From Blastococcus sp. PRF04-17 (GTDB lineage: Bacteria > Actinomycetota > Actinomycetes > Mycobacteriales > Geodermatophilaceae): 64,000 bases of DNA. A program made the position numbers and the translations under genes. Location: NCBI RefSeq assembly GCF_023016265.1, contig NZ_CP095412.1:2294001-2358000 (forward strand), written 5' to 3'. Shown in pieces: positions 1 through 8,178 of this stretch (the stretch's first letter is position 1; every line of letters starts with the position of its first letter). The notes under the pieces are model-generated. The model saw only the letters and a program-made list of their open reading frames with translations. It had not been told where the DNA came from and did no database searches.

Positions 1-332
1 CACCCGACGAGCGTCTCCACGTCTTCACCCTCGAGCCCGGGTTCGAGCAGCGGCTCCTCGAGTCGGTCCGGCCCAGCGACGCCGGGCTGGTCCTGGCCCT
101 CGACGCCGGCGCCATCGACGCCCTCGTGTCCGGCTGCAGCGGCCTGCTCGAGGAGGCCGAGCGGTCCGGCCTCTCCCCCGTCCTGGTGTGCTCGCCCCAG
201 GTCCGCGCCGCTCTCGCGCGGCTGATGCGCCAGGTCCTGCCCCGGCTTCCGGTGATCTCCTATGCGGAGGTCTCCCGGACAGCGCAGATCGAATCGCTGG
301 GAGTTGTGAGCGGTGCCGTTGCGATCCGTTGA
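1..332 (+). CDS. flhA: FlhA, C-terminal end (flagellar export gate), partial
   Basis: This is the last ~109 codons of a gene that begins outside the window; the frame is open from base 3. The residues form the C-terminal cytoplasmic domain of FlhA, the membrane export gate of the flagellar type III secretion system that docks chaperone-substrate complexes. Supporting features are the VLVCSPQVRAAL and LPVISYAEVS segments and a preceding ALDAG stretch, typical of the FlhA/FliPQR-partner family end. The stop overlaps the GTG start of the next gene by 20 bases, which points to one transcript and translational coupling. Without the N-terminal membrane part the call rests on this tail and on the FlhF-like neighbour. 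Confidence 0.85.
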   Translation, partial: PDERLHVFTLEPGFEQRLLESVRPSDAGLVLALDAGAIDALVSGCSGLLEEAERSGLSPVLVCSPQVRAALARLMRQVLPRLPVISYAEVSRTAQIESLGVVSGAVAIR

Positions 333-3135
333 GGCCGCCTCGCGCGACGACGCGATCGCCGCCGCGCGCGAACAGTTCGGCCCCCAGGCCCGGGTGGTCG
401 GCGTCCGCCGCGTGCGGTCCGGCGGCGTCCTGGGCTTCTTCGCCACCGAGCGCTACGTCGCGGAGGTGGCTCCCGAGCCGGCGCGTCCCTCCGTTCCCGT
501 CCCGTCCCGCGCGCGGGCCTTCGAGGACGACCGGTCCTTCGGCCCCGAGGACGACGTCGCGCCGGCCGACTTCTCCTCCCCGCTGGCCTCCGCCGCGCCC
601 GCTCGCGCCCGCGGCGCCGCTCCCGCGCGCAACGGCGCCGCCGCCTGGGCCGCAGAGGCCACCCGCAGCTCCGATGACTCCTCCGCGCGCCCCTCGCCCC
701 GGCCCGCCACCGCCGCGGCGGCGGCACGCTCAGCCGCCCCGCCTCCGTGGCAGGCCACCCCGGTGCACCCTGCGGCGCGGGACGAGGACCGGGTGAGCGA
801 GCTCGCCGGCCTGCTGGGCCAGCAGCAGGAACGCGCCGACACCGACCACTCCCGGACCGCGTTTCCGCGCGCTTCTTTCCCGCGCACGGGGACGACGACC
901 GGGCGGAGCGGCTCCCTCTTCGACGACGCGGACGACGAGCCGGTGCGGGACCCGGACCAGCGGATCATCCCGGGATCCGGGTCCGGGTCCGGGTCCGGGT
1001 CCGGGGCGCCGTCGCCGTTCACCGCCGCCCTGGCGCGGATGGTCGCCGGGGACCACGACGTCCAGCAGGCGGTGCAGGAAGCCCTCGAACAACCCGCTGC
1101 CGTGCGGCCTCGCGCGCCTGCGGTGCCCTCGCCGACGTGGCCCGGGCCCATCGCGCCAGCAGAGACATCGGTGACGCCCGCCCCGGCGCGCCAGGAGGAG
1201 GAAACGGTGGGAGATCAGGTCATCGCGCCGCCTGCTCCGGAGATCGACCACCCGGTCGACGTGCCGACCTGGGCGGCCGAGCCCGAGGTCCCCGCGTCCT
1301 CGGCCTCCCCCGCGAGGAGGCCATCGCCGACCTGCTGCGCGGGGCACTGGCGCAGGGGCACTCCGACGAGGCACTCGCCGGCATCCTCCGCAAGGTCCTC
1401 GCCGGCGCCTCGCCGCAGACGGCGCTGACCGAGCCGGAGCCCGCTCCCCCGTGGCGGCTCCGATCGCCGCCGCGCCGGTCGAGGACGTCGTGCTGCCCCC
1501 GGTCGCGGAGCCCGAGGTCGCGCTGCCGGAGGTGGTCGTCCCCGAGCCAGTGCTCCCGGAGGTCGTCGTCCCCGAGTTCGCCGTCCCCGCTGCCCCGGTC
1601 GCGGCCGAGTACCACCCGGAGCCGGTGGCCGAGATCGCCGTCGCGCCGCTGCCCGAGCCGGCGCTGGAGCGCCCCGCCGAGCCGATCTACGCGGCCGCCG
1701 ACGGCGCTCCGTCGCTCTTCAGCACCCCGGACTACTCGTTCGGCGACTCGATGTGGGGCATCCCGCTGTCGCAGAGCCTGTGGGGCGAGGCCAGCTCCAC
1801 GTCGCTGACCACCGACGCCCCCATCTGGGAGGAGGTTGCGCGCGCGGAGCCGGCTGTCGAAGCCGAGGACGTCGCGGTCCAGGACGTCGAGGTCGAGGAC
1901 ACCGAGCCCGAGGACGTCGTGGTCCCGGACGCCGAGGACGTCGTGGCCGAGGACGTGGCAGACGTCGTCGTCGAGGACGTCGTCGAGGACGTCGAGGAGT
2001 TCGCCCCGACGCTGGCCCGCACCGCGAGCGATCCGGCACCGCTGGTGTCGCTGGACTCGACGTCGGTCATGCCGCCGCTGTCCCTGCTCCCCCGCTGCCG
2101 GGCTCCCGTCGCCGGGGCCGACCGCCGGTGCCGCCGAACGGGTCGCGCCGGGTGGCTCCTCCGGCACCCGAGCCCACAGCCGCCGTGGCCGCTCACCAGC
2201 CCGAGGCCGAGCAGCCCGCTCCGGAACCCCCGGTGATCGCGCAGCCGACGCCCTCGCCGTTCCACGACCTGTTCGCCGGCGCACCGGAGGTCCGCTCGCT
2301 GGCCACCGTGACCCGGCTGCCGGTGGTTCCGCTCGAGCCCGCGCCGGACAGCCTCGGCAGCTCCGACGAACTGTTCCCGGAGGAGCCCGCCGCTGCGTCG
2401 CCTCCGCCGGCGGTGGACGTCGTGCCGGTGCGCGAGGAAGCGGTCGACGCCGTCCTGCCCGCGCAGGACGAGATCTCGGGCCGCCTGGCCGCGCTCGGGC
2501 TGCCGGCCCACCTGCTCGGCGCGTCGTTCGCGGACGAGGTCGGCGAGCAGGGCGTCTACGCCGCGTTGACGCGGGCGCTGTCGATGCGCCTGCCCAAGGC
2601 CCCCGCGCTGCCCACCGGCGCCGGCGAGGTGCTGTTCGTGGTGGGCCCGGGCATCGAGACGCTGCGCGCCGCGCAGTCCCTCGCCGCCTCGCTGCGACTC
2701 GACCCGGACCGCGTGCAGTGGGCGACCCGCGGCGACCTCGCCGGCCTGGCGCCGGTCAGCAGCCGGGTGACGACGACCGCCGCCGCGATCGAGCGGCAGA
2801 AGGACGCCGCCGCCGCCGGCACGGTGACGATCGTGGCCGTCGACGCACCGCTGCGGACCGACGCCTTCTGGACGGCGCAGATGATGTCGATCTGGTCGCC
2901 CGTGGCGGTCTGGGCGGTCGTCGAGGCGACGCGCAAGCCCGAGGACATCGAGCCGTGGCTGGACGGACTGCCGCAGGTCGACGCGCTGATCGTTCAGGAC
3001 ACCGACCTCAGCGCGGACCCGGCCGCCGTCCTGCGCCGGGTGGACGAGCCCGTGGCCCTCCTCGACGGCGCCCGCGCCACCGCCCACCGCTGGGCCTCGC
3101 TGCTGTGCGAGCGGTTGGAGAGCGCACAGGCATGA
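313..3135 (+). CDS. FlhF-like flagellar protein with degenerate GTPase domain; three frameshifts
   Basis: Read as one gene of about 941 residues once one base is restored at each of three C5 runs (1307-1311, 1446-1450, 2089-2093). The N-terminus (residues ~1-50, motifs AREQFGPQARV and GGVLGFFATE) matches the FlhF N-domain. A long Pro/Ala/acidic low-complexity middle follows, with a Gly-Ser run and repeated Asp/Glu-Val steps. The last ~230 residues resemble an SRP-type NG domain, but where the P-loop should be the sequence reads VVGPGIETLRAAQS, with no GK[ST]. FlhF normally places the flagellum and binds GTP; this copy probably does not hydrolyse it. GTG start overlaps flhA and the stop overlaps the next ATG. 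Family call fairly secure, function inferred. The frameshifts are probably sequence errors. Confidence 0.75.
972..1005 (+). repeat. Hexanucleotide microsatellite (GGGTCC units)
   Basis: Four perfect GGGTCC units (979-1002) preceded by an imperfect GGGATCC unit. They encode an alternating Gly-Ser run inside the FlhF-like gene. Unit gain or loss would keep the frame and only change linker length. Confidence 0.9.
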
Positions 3136-3389
3136 GCCCGCTGCGCTGGGACGTACTCCTCACCGGGTTCGTGCTGTCCCTGCCGGTGATCGCGCTGGGG
3201 CTCCGCGGAGACCTCACCGCCGAGGAGACGATGAACCGCGTGCTGTGGTGCCTGGGCGCGGGCTGGGCCGCCGTGGCCGTGCTGCGCTTCGCCTCGGCCC
3301 CGCGCGGGCCGGTCGCGGCGCAGCGGCCAGGTCCGGCGAGGCCCGGCGATCCGCGGGATCCCTCGGTGGACGCGCAGAGCTCGCCTTAG
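3132..3389 (+). CDS. Small membrane protein at end of flagellar operon
   Basis: An 85-residue protein whose ATG overlaps the stop of the FlhF-like gene (ATGA), so it is probably translated by coupling. Two hydrophobic segments are visible: residues ~8-22 (VLLTGFVLSLPVIALGL) and ~35-52 (NRVLWCLGAGWAAVAVL). A Pro/Arg-rich tail follows. I do not recognise a family. Position suggests a flagellum-associated accessory protein, but nothing in the sequence proves this. Confidence 0.65.
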   Translation: MSPLRWDVLLTGFVLSLPVIALGLRGDLTAEETMNRVLWCLGAGWAAVAVLRFASAPRGPVAAQRPGPARPGDPRDPSVDAQSSP

Positions 3390-3447
3390 GGGGTCGACTC
3401 CACGCTTGTGGGGGGCTGCAGGACTCCGGAGGCGTGCACATCACCCC
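3390..3447 (+). repeat. 58-nt imperfect palindrome, upstream copy
   Basis: Begins GGGGT and ends CACCCC, with CTGCAGGACTCC in the middle. It matches the 58-nt element at 4472-4529 at roughly 42 of 58 positions in the same orientation, so the two copies flank the AbiEi-like gene as direct repeats. Its own arms pair only at the ends (GGGGT/ACCCC and CACGC/GCGTG). It may be the operator or promoter region of the gene starting at 3535. Confidence 0.7.
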
Positions 3448-3534
3448 GAGAGCAGTCGTCCACAGGCCGTCCAGCTGTCCACGGATCGCGCCACTGGGCA
3501 CGTTCGAGGAACAGCCGCCAGCAGCGTTGGCGCC

Positions 3535-4461
3535 ATGACCGAACCCACCTTCGACCGCTCCGAGCTGCTCCTGCGCCGCGATGCCGTCATGACCGGCCGG
3601 ACCGACGGGGAACTGAGCAGGCTGGTTCGTGCCGGAGGCCTCGTGCGACTACGCCGCGGCGCGTACGTCGACCAGCTCCTCCCGCCGGATGCCGCCGCAG
3701 TGCACCGACTCCTCGTCCACGCGACCGTTGCAGGCCTCCGGCGGGAGGCCGTGGTGAGCCATCAGTCCGCAGCGGTCCTGCACGGGCTACCGCTGTGGGA
3801 CGTTCCGCTGGACCGCGTGCACGTCACGCGGCAGCCCCCTGCGTGGAACGACCGGAGCGCGGTCCTGCGTTGCCACGTCGCCCGGCTCAGGGACGACGAG
3901 GTGACCACGATCGACGGGCTTCACGTCACCGACCCGGTACGCACCGCGCTCGACCTGTCGCGCTCCCTCCCGCACGAAGCCGCGGTGGTCATGCTCGACT
4001 CGGCACTGCACCGGGGACAGGTCGACCACGCGGAACTGCGCGTGCGGCTCTTCGACATCGCGGGCGTCCCCGGCAGCCGGAGCGCGGCCCGTGCGGTCGC
4101 CGCCGCGGACGGGCGCAGCGAGAGTGTCGGCGAGTCCCGAAGCCGGGTGGTCCTCCACCGCTGGAAGCTCGCCCCGTCGACCCTTCAGTTCGACGTCCGA
4201 TCGAAGGACGGGGCGCTGATCGGCCGATCCGACTTCGCCTGGGAGGAGCATCGCCTGCTGGGCGAGTTCGACGGCAAGGTGAAGTACAGGCGGCTGCTGA
4301 AGCCAGGGCAGGAGCCGGGCGACGCCGTCTTCGAGGAGAAGCGACGGGAGGATGCCATGCGGGACGAGAACTGGAACGTGGTCCGATGGGTGTGGTCGGA
4401 CCTGCGGCGTCCTGACCGACTCGCCGCGCGGGTGCGGAGAGCGCGGGACCGCGACCGCTGA
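3535..4461 (+). CDS. AbiEi-like antitoxin-domain protein with endonuclease-like C-terminus
   Basis: 308 residues. The N-terminal ~60 residues look like the winged-helix domain of type IV AbiEi-family regulators (LLRRDAVM, then LSRLVRAGGLVRLRRGAYV). The middle has the AVVSHQSAAVLHGLPLW segment common in this family. The C-terminal ~110 residues resemble the DUF559/Vsr-type PD-(D/E)XK fold: SDFAWEE, then GEFDGKVKY, then DENWNVVRWVW. No AbiEii nucleotidyltransferase partner lies beside it; the neighbours are flagellar genes and PhoH. Flanking 58-nt palindromes suggest a self-contained cassette or an autoregulated locus. AbiEi proteins bind inverted repeats, so the palindromes may be its targets (inference). 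Toxin, antitoxin or housekeeping role unknown. Confidence 0.75.
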   Translation: MTEPTFDRSELLLRRDAVMTGRTDGELSRLVRAGGLVRLRRGAYVDQLLPPDAAAVHRLLVHATVAGLRREAVVSHQSAAVLHGLPLWDVPLDRVHVTRQPPAWNDRSAVLRCHVARLRDDEVTTIDGLHVTDPVRTALDLSRSLPHEAAVVMLDSALHRGQVDHAELRVRLFDIAGVPGSRSAARAVAAADGRSESVGESRSRVVLHRWKLAPSTLQFDVRSKDGALIGRSDFAWEEHRLLGEFDGKVKYRRLLKPGQEPGDAVFEEKRREDAMRDENWNVVRWVWSDLRRPDRLAARVRRARDRDR

Positions 4462-4471
4462 CCCCGCTCCG

Positions 4472-4529
4472 GGGGTGTCGTGCACGCTCGTGAAGTCCTG
4501 CAGGACTCCGACAGCATGCACGACACCCC
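4472..4529. repeat. 58-nt near-perfect palindrome, downstream copy; possible bidirectional terminator
   Basis: Outer arms GGGGTGTCGTGCA and TGCACGACACCCC are perfect 13-bp inverted repeats, extended to 16 of 17. The centre contains the 14-bp palindrome AGTCCTGCAGGACT. It lies between the convergent AbiEi-like gene and phoH, so it may stop transcription from both sides. There is no T-tract, so intrinsic termination is unproven. Confidence 0.8.
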
Positions 4530-4545
4530 GAAGTGCGGCGGCGGG

Positions 4546-5844
4546 TCAGAGGGGGAGGTCCTCCAGCATCTCGGTGACCAGGGCGGCGATCGGCGAGCGC
4601 TCCGACCGGGTCAGCGTCGTGTGGCTGAACAGGTGGTGGCCCTTCAGCGCCTCGATCACCGCCGTGACGCCGTCGTGCCGGCCCACCCGCAGGTTGTCGC
4701 GCTGGGCCACGTCGTGGGTGAGCACCACCCGCGAACCGCTGCCCAGGCGGGAGAGCACCGTCAGCAGCACGCCGCGCTCGAGGGACTGCGCTTCGTCGAC
4801 GATCACGAAGGAGTCGTGCAGCGACCGCCCGCGGATGTGCGTCAGGGGCAGCACCTCGATCAGCCCGCGCGAGTCGATCTCGTCGATCACCGCCGGGGAG
4901 ACGAGCGCGCCGAGGGTGTCGTACACCGCCTGCGCCCAGGGCGACATCTTCTCGTTCTCGCCGCCCGGCAGGTACCCGAGCTCCTGCCCGCCGACGGCGT
5001 ACAGCGGCCGGAAGATGACCACCTTCTTGTGCGCCCGGCGCTCCATCACCGACTCGAGGCCGGCGCACAGTGCCAGGGCCGACTTGCCGGTGCCGGCCCG
5101 GCCGCCGAGCGACACGATGCCGATGTCGGGGTCGAGGAGCAGGTCGAGGGCGATCCGCTGCTCGGCCGATCGGCCGTGCAGGCCGAAGGCCTCGCGGTCG
5201 CCCCGCACCAGCCGCACCTGCTTGTCGGGCATGACCCGCCCGAGCGCCGAGCCGCGGGAGGACAGCAGCACCAGTCCGGTGTGCGTCGGCAGCTCCGCGG
5301 CGGCAGGCACGTAGGCCTCACCCGCGTCGTAGAGCTCGCCGAGCTCGGCGTCGTCGAGGGAGACCTCGGCCATGCCCGTCCAGCCGGCGTCGACGGCGTC
5401 CATCACGCGGTACTCGTCGGTCTCCAGGCCGACGGCCGCGGCCTTGACGCGCAGCGGGACGTCCTTGGTGATCAGGCAGACGTCGCGGCCCTCGCCGCGC
5501 AGGTTCAGCGCGACCACCATGATCCGGCTGTCGTTGCTGTCGTTGCGGAAGCCGGCCGGCAGCACGCCGGGGTCGCTGTGGTTGAGCTCGACGTGCAGGG
5601 TGCCGCCGTCCTCGCCGATGGGCACCGCCGCGTCGAGGCGACCGTGCGCGACGCGCAGGTCGTCGAGCATGCGCAGCGCCTGCCGCGCGAACCAGCCGAG
5701 TTCGGGGTGGTTGCGCTTGTCCTCCAGCTCCCCGATCACGACGAGCGGGAGAACCACGTCGGAGTCCCCGAAACGCATGAGCGCGCCCGGGTCGGACAGC
5801 AGGACGGAGGTGTCGAGGACGTACGTGCGGCGGGTGTTGGTCAC
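4546..5844 (-). CDS. phoH2: PIN-PhoH fusion ATPase (PhoH2-type RNase/RNA helicase)
   Basis: 432 residues from the GTG at 5844, the usual length of actinobacterial PhoH2. The N-terminal PIN domain (residues ~6-140; [14 protein letters not shown] with its early Asp, later ELEDKR and DVCLITKD) is an RNase fold. The C-terminal PhoH domain has Walker [10 protein letters not shown] and Walker [12 protein letters not shown]. Mycobacterial PhoH2 unwinds and cleaves RNA and is held by an overlapping small antitoxin, PhoAT; no convincing small partner ORF is seen upstream. The frame stays open to 6009, but the extra residues are Pro/Arg/Gly-rich and the PIN fold begins right after the chosen start. Converges with the AbiEi-like gene across a palindrome. 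Confidence 0.92.
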   Translation of the reverse strand: MTNTRRTYVLDTSVLLSDPGALMRFGDSDVVLPLVVIGELEDKRNHPELGWFARQALRMLDDLRVAHGRLDAAVPIGEDGGTLHVELNHSDPGVLPAGFRNDSNDSRIMVVALNLRGEGRDVCLITKDVPLRVKAAAVGLETDEYRVMDAVDAGWTGMAEVSLDDAELGELYDAGEAYVPAAAELPTHTGLVLLSSRGSALGRVMPDKQVRLVRGDREAFGLHGRSAEQRIALDLLLDPDIGIVSLGGRAGTGKSALALCAGLESVMERRAHKKVVIFRPLYAVGGQELGYLPGGENEKMSPWAQAVYDTLGALVSPAVIDEIDSRGLIEVLPLTHIRGRSLHDSFVIVDEAQSLERGVLLTVLSRLGSGSRVVLTHDVAQRDNLRVGRHDGVTAVIEALKGHHLFSHTTLTRSERSPIAALVTEMLEDLPL

Positions 5845-6108
5845 GAGGCGTCTCCCGTGGGGCGCAGGGCGCGCCCCCGCTCGAAGGTGGCCGGGCCCCG
5901 GCGCAGAGGCCGGGCACCGGCCCCTCTGGTCGACGTGAACGTCAGCACCAACCGGGCCTCCCGTGGACGGCGAGGGCAGCTCGTCGTCCACTGCGGACGC
6001 TAAGCCCACCTACCGACAGAAGCCCGCACACCACCCCGAAAGGGAGCGCAACGTTCACTCAAAGGGGTACCAGTCGTCCCATTCGTCGCAGCCGGGCGCA
6101 GTGGTCGC

Positions 6109-6867
6109 TCAGCTGGATTCCCGACGGAACCGGCGGACGCCGAAAAGCCAGCCGAGCACCGCCAGCGCCACGGTCAGAGCCGCACCCCACCAGGCGGTCG
6201 AGGTGTCGTATCCGCCCACGAAGAAGTCACGGGTGCCCTCGACCACGTGCTTGAGCGGGTTGACGTCGCTGACCGCCTGCAGCCAGCCGGGAGCCAGCGT
6301 CATCGGCAGGAGGATGCCCGACAGCAACAGCGTGGGCAGCACGAAGGCGTTGAGCAGCGGCGCGAACGCGTCCTCGCTCTTCAGGGTCAGCGCCAATGCG
6401 TAGGAGACGGACGCGAACGCCGCCCCCAACAGGGCGATGACCACCAGCGTCAGCACGACGCCGAGCAGCGGCGCCCGCAGGCCCAGCGGGATCGAGACGA
6501 GCACGAGCAGCACGCCCTGCACCCCGAGCACGATGACGTCGCGCAGCACCCGCCCCAGCAGCAGCGCCGTCCGGCTGGCCGGGGTGACCCGCTGGCTCTC
6601 GATGACACCGGCCCGGTACTCGGCGATCAGTCCGAACCCCACGAACAGGGACCCGAAGATGCCCAGCTGGACGAGGATCCCCGGCACGAAGATCTGGTAG
6701 GCGTTGCCCGCGCCGAGCTGATCGGACAGCGGCTCGAGCAGGGGCCCGAACAGCACGATGTAGAGGATCGGCTGCAGCATCATGATCACGAGCCAGGTCG
6801 GGTTGCGCAGCGACATCCGCATCGCCCGGCCGAAGACCGTGTAGGTGTCCCGCAGCAGCGTGGGCAT
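6109..6867 (-). CDS. ABC-2 type transporter permease (daunorubicin-resistance family)
   Basis: 252 residues with about six hydrophobic segments, e.g. LVIMMLQPILYIVLFGPLL near residue 26-44 and LLGVVLTLVVIALLGAAFA mid-protein. The layout matches DrrB-like ABC-2 permeases, including the conserved NPLKHVVEGTRDFF segment before the last helix. With the ATPase gene immediately upstream (overlap of one base at 6867) it should form an exporter of a hydrophobic compound across the plasma membrane. Substrate cannot be read from sequence. Confidence 0.9.
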   Translation of the reverse strand: MPTLLRDTYTVFGRAMRMSLRNPTWLVIMMLQPILYIVLFGPLLEPLSDQLGAGNAYQIFVPGILVQLGIFGSLFVGFGLIAEYRAGVIESQRVTPASRTALLLGRVLRDVIVLGVQGVLLVLVSIPLGLRAPLLGVVLTLVVIALLGAAFASVSYALALTLKSEDAFAPLLNAFVLPTLLLSGILLPMTLAPGWLQAVSDVNPLKHVVEGTRDFFVGGYDTSTAWWGAALTVALAVLGWLFGVRRFRRESS

Positions 6868-7850
6868 CAGACCGTCACCTCCTGGGCGGGCGCGGGCGTC
6901 CCCGCGTCGCGCAACGACCGGCCGGTCAGCCCGAGGAAGACGTCGTCCAGGCTCGGACGCCGGCTCTCGACACCGGCCACCGCGATGCCCGCGCGGTCGA
7001 GCCCTCGGACCAGGTCGACGAGCGCCGTCCCCCCGTGCGGTACCCGGCCCACGACGCGGTCGTCGACCACCTGGGGGAGCTCGGCGCCCGGGATCGCGCC
7101 CACGAGCCGGGCGACCTCCCCCACGTCGTCCGCACGAGCGGCGGTGACGGTGATGACGTCCCCGCCGACCTGCGACTTCAACTCGTCGGGGGTGCCGCTC
7201 GCGACGATGGCGCCGTGGTCGATGACCAGGATCCGGTCGCAGAGCGCATCGGCCTCGTCGAGGTAGTGCGTGGTGAGGAAAACCGTCGTGCCCCGCTCCT
7301 CGCGCAGCGCCCGGATGTGCGTCCAGAGGTTGGCCCGGGCCTGGGGGTCGAGGCCCGTGGTCGGCTCGTCGAGGAAGACCAGACCCGGGACGTGCACCAG
7401 ACCCATCGCGATGTCGAGCCGGCGCCGCTGCCCGCCCGACATGGTCTTGGGCTGGCGCTCCCAGAGCCCGTCGAGGTCGAGCTCCCGGAACAGCCGCCGG
7501 CCCCGCTCGGTCGCCTCGGCGGTGCTCATGCCGTACAGGCGGGCGTGGTCGACGACCTCCTCGCCGGCCCGCGCCTCGGGAGCGGTCGAGCCGCTCTGCG
7601 AGACGTAGCCGATGCGGCGACGGACGCCGACGGGGTCGGTCATGAGGTCGCAGCCGGCGACCGTGGCGGTGCCGGCCGTGGGCACCAGCAGGGTGGTCAG
7701 CATGCGGAGGGTGGTCGTCTTGCCCGCCCCGTTGGGCCCGAGGAAGCCCACGATCTCACCGGCCTCGACGTCGAGGTCGACCCCGACGACGGCGTGGACC
7801 TCCTGCTTGCGCTTGCGGAAGGTGCGGGCGAGCCCGCGGGCGTGGATCAC
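6867..7850 (-). CDS. ABC transporter ATP-binding protein (DrrA-like)
   Basis: 327 residues. Walker A GPNGAGKTTT, Q-loop SQSGS, signature MSGGQRRRLD, Walker B LVFLDEPTTGLD and switch LTTHYLDEAD are all intact. The extra C-terminal ~90 residues (ending with the RRPSLDDVFLGLTGR motif) are typical of DrrA-type drug exporters. It energises the permease encoded by the next gene on the same strand. Starts at ATG 7850. Confidence 0.95.
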   Translation of the reverse strand: MIHARGLARTFRKRKQEVHAVVGVDLDVEAGEIVGFLGPNGAGKTTTLRMLTTLLVPTAGTATVAGCDLMTDPVGVRRRIGYVSQSGSTAPEARAGEEVVDHARLYGMSTAEATERGRRLFRELDLDGLWERQPKTMSGGQRRRLDIAMGLVHVPGLVFLDEPTTGLDPQARANLWTHIRALREERGTTVFLTTHYLDEADALCDRILVIDHGAIVASGTPDELKSQVGGDVITVTAARADDVGEVARLVGAIPGAELPQVVDDRVVGRVPHGGTALVDLVRGLDRAGIAVAGVESRRPSLDDVFLGLTGRSLRDAGTPAPAQEVTV

Positions 7851-7919
7851 TGCGACAGCATGGCGAAGGGGTGTGACCGCGGTCGACGCAATTCGCCCAG
7901 GGCGTGACGGCGGGTCAGG

Positions 7920-8174
7920 TCAGCGCCAGCGGTCCGGCGGCCGCAGCGCCGGGCGCTCCACCGTGTCGGTCCGGTAGCCGGGTCCGGGATCGTCGTACGG
8001 GTAGCGGTGGCGCCGGGGCCGGGCAGCGACCAGTGCCCACAGCACCGGCACGAGCAGCACCGGCCACTGGAGCGAGAGGTCCCCGAGCCACAGCAGCAGG
8101 CCCAGCAGCAGCGCACCAAGCCAGGCCGCCGTCCACAGCCCGAGCGTCCGGGCCTCCCGCGGGTCGCGCGCCAT
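7920..8174 (-). CDS. Small two-helix membrane protein
   Basis: 84 residues. Two hydrophobic helices (residues ~12-29, LWTAAWLGALLLGLLLWL, and ~35-50, QWPVLLVPVLWALVAA) are followed by a basic, Tyr/Pro-rich tail. It lies 4 bases downstream of the DUF885 gene, so the two are probably co-transcribed. Family not recognised; sometimes such genes are annotated as hypothetical membrane proteins. Confidence 0.65.
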   Translation of the reverse strand: MARDPREARTLGLWTAAWLGALLLGLLLWLGDLSLQWPVLLVPVLWALVAARPRRHRYPYDDPGPGYRTDTVERPALRPPDRWR

Positions 8175-8178
8175 CGCC

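Noticed and set aside
1860-2005. Possible CRISPR-like or tandem repeat in GAGGACGTCG-rich DNA
   Set aside because: The repetition follows Glu-Asp-Val codons of an acidic protein stretch; no spacers or regular unit length.
313-3135. Programmed frameshifting in the FlhF-like gene
   Set aside because: Three same-direction shifts at C5 runs, no slippery heptamer or downstream structure noticed, and the same error type in five unrelated genes.
5845-6009. N-terminal extension of PhoH
   Set aside because: Residues are Pro/Gly/Arg-rich and unlike the family; the PIN domain begins at the GTG at 5844.
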